From Meconema thalassinum (taxonomy: Eukaryota; Arthropoda; Insecta; Orthoptera; Tettigoniidae): a DNA stretch of 64,000 nucleotides. Within the stretch, counting starts at the first letter, position 1; the number at the start of each line of letters is the position of its first letter. The stretch covers positions 366,712,779-366,776,778 of the forward strand of contig OX336393.1 of NCBI GenBank assembly GCA_946902985.2, in the 5' to 3' direction. This document shows positions 63,050 through 64,000 of the stretch, piece by piece. Made by a program: the position numbers and the translations under genes. The notes beneath the pieces were generated by a model. It saw only the letters and a list, made by a program, of their open reading frames with translations. It did not search any database and was not told the DNA's origin.

Positions 63050-63927
63050 GCATTCGCAGATGACCTCGCATTTTTTTCTGATTCCCTCGATGCAGCCGCA
63101 GCGCAAATTAATGAACTCCAGATTCAAGCAGCAAAACCGGGCCTTAAGATCTCCTTTGAAAAAAAAAAAAAACAGAATTCATCACTTATATCAAGCTAGC
63201 GCCAAAAGAGCTGGATGTAGGACAGGGGAAAATCAAGCAAACGAAAGCGTTCAAATATTTGGGTGAATGGATAGACCCCAATCTCTCCGAGAAGGCAGCT
63301 TTCGAGTCACGAATCAGGAAAATGGAAATGGCATATAATCTAACAAAGGCCATTTACAACAAGAAATCCATATCAACAAATGCCAAGTTAAGACACTACC
63401 AAACAGTCATCCGTCTAGAGGCTTTGTATGCTGCAGAGTGCCTTGCAATGCATCGCAAGGGACTGACAGAGAATCTGGAAGTGAAGGAACGAAAAATTCT
63501 AAGAAATATATTGGGTCCGGTAAAAGAAAATGGGGAATATAGGAGACGGCACAACCACGAACTTTACACCCACGTGGAAAAAATAACTGATGCCATGAGG
63601 AAAGGGAGAATTGCCTTTTACTGTCATATAACAAGAATGAACCCAGCACGATTGACAAATAGAATTTTCACCTACGTCCTCAAAAAGAAAACCAAGGGAG
63701 CTTGGTTCACTGAGGTGGACAAAGATTTACAAGAAGAGGGAATTACAGACAACGATATTTGGGAACGCGCCACACTTAAACAAAAACTAACAGCACACCG
63801 ATGTTTCCAAGAAAAGCCAAAGCTTCCAACTGACAAGAAGTGGACTGCAGAAAGGAAACAACAGCATCGAGAACTAATGCGAAAGTACTGGGAGGATGTT
63901 AAAGCTCGTTGCAGCAGCAGCAGTTGA
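63050..63927 (+). pseudogene. LINE RT catalytic block and C-terminal domain
   Basis: After Phe-Ala-Asp-Asp near 63055 the sequence passes an A run (63160-63172) that shifts the frame. From 63259 a 222-codon frame holds Gly-Glu-Trp-Ile-Asp-Pro-Asn, Lys-Leu-Arg-His-Tyr-Gln-Thr-Val-Ile and a basic tail ending in Ser repeats at TGA 63925-63927. This is the thumb and C-terminal region. Confidence 0.75.
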
Positions 63928-63954
63928 AATTACGTGGTCCTTAGATGGCCGAAT

Positions 63955-64000
63955 CGAAATAATAATAATAATAATAATAGCAATAATAAAAACAAAAATA
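63955..64000 (+). repeat. (AAT)n tail of the LINE
   Basis: AATAATAATAATAATAATAG followed by A-rich DNA to the window end. Confidence 0.8.

Larger units (their letters stand above)
60513..63980 (+). mobile_element. Non-LTR retrotransposon (LINE) with APE and RT domains, decayed
   Basis: A 5' APE endonuclease, a reverse transcriptase broken by frameshifts and a nested SINE, a C-terminal region, and a 3' (AAT)n tail from about 63958. No RNase H domain was seen. The 3' tail type matches the LINE remnant at 21.69-22.28 kb. The clade (Jockey, CR1 or RTE-like) cannot be fixed by eye. Confidence 0.88.

Overview
The window is nuclear DNA from a metazoan, most likely an insect with a large, repeat-rich genome. 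The evidence is a host gene whose exons are split by an intron region of about 42 kb, a P-superfamily transposon with a THAP transposase, mariner, hAT, LINE and tRNA-derived SINE insertions nested in one another, and a Polinton/adintovirus-like element of the type found in insect genomes. I see no bacterial features. The species cannot be named from this sequence.

Host gene: on the minus strand, three well-delimited exons (59815-59606, 57524-about 57276 and 14811-14584) encode armadillo repeats in the order expected for ODAD2/ARMC4, an outer dynein arm docking protein of cilia and sperm flagella. Exon-intron junctions are visible. A further exon is expected between the second and third but was not found. 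A possible next exon lies at 14112. Nearly everything else in the window is intronic or flanking repeat DNA of this gene.

1-11.3 kb: the inner part of a Polinton/Maverick (adintovirus-like) element, cut by the left edge of the window. Rightward genes are fibre-like protein, core/pVI-like protein, adenain-like protease, penton-like and hexon-like capsid proteins, a BIR protein, a nuclease-like protein, an unknown protein and a PLA2-domain protein. A protein-primed family B DNA polymerase runs leftward from 10179 to 6741. The polymerase is heavily broken (at least two in-frame stops and about five frameshifts), while most virion genes are still open. Integrase and packaging ATPase are not in the window.

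11.3-22.3 kb: decayed repeats, a foldback-type element, SINEs, LINE remnants, and a mariner-type element with long inverted repeats split by a hAT-like insertion. 22.3-29.1 kb: a young LTR element with two 1842-bp LTRs, primer-binding site and polypurine tract, but no coding capacity inside. 29.1-46.5 kb: SINEs, LINE and mariner remnants, a 1.1-kb tandem duplication carrying RFX-type X-box palindromes, and a 117-bp minisatellite.

46.5-56.95 kb: a tandem repeat interrupted by a 9-kb P-like transposon (47511-56500) with 30-bp perfect terminal repeats, a 9-bp target duplication and a three-exon THAP transposase that carries one frameshift. 57-60.4 kb: two host exons, a second foldback element, and a SINE inserted 20 bp from a splice acceptor. 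60.5-64 kb: an APE/RT LINE, frameshifted and carrying a SINE.
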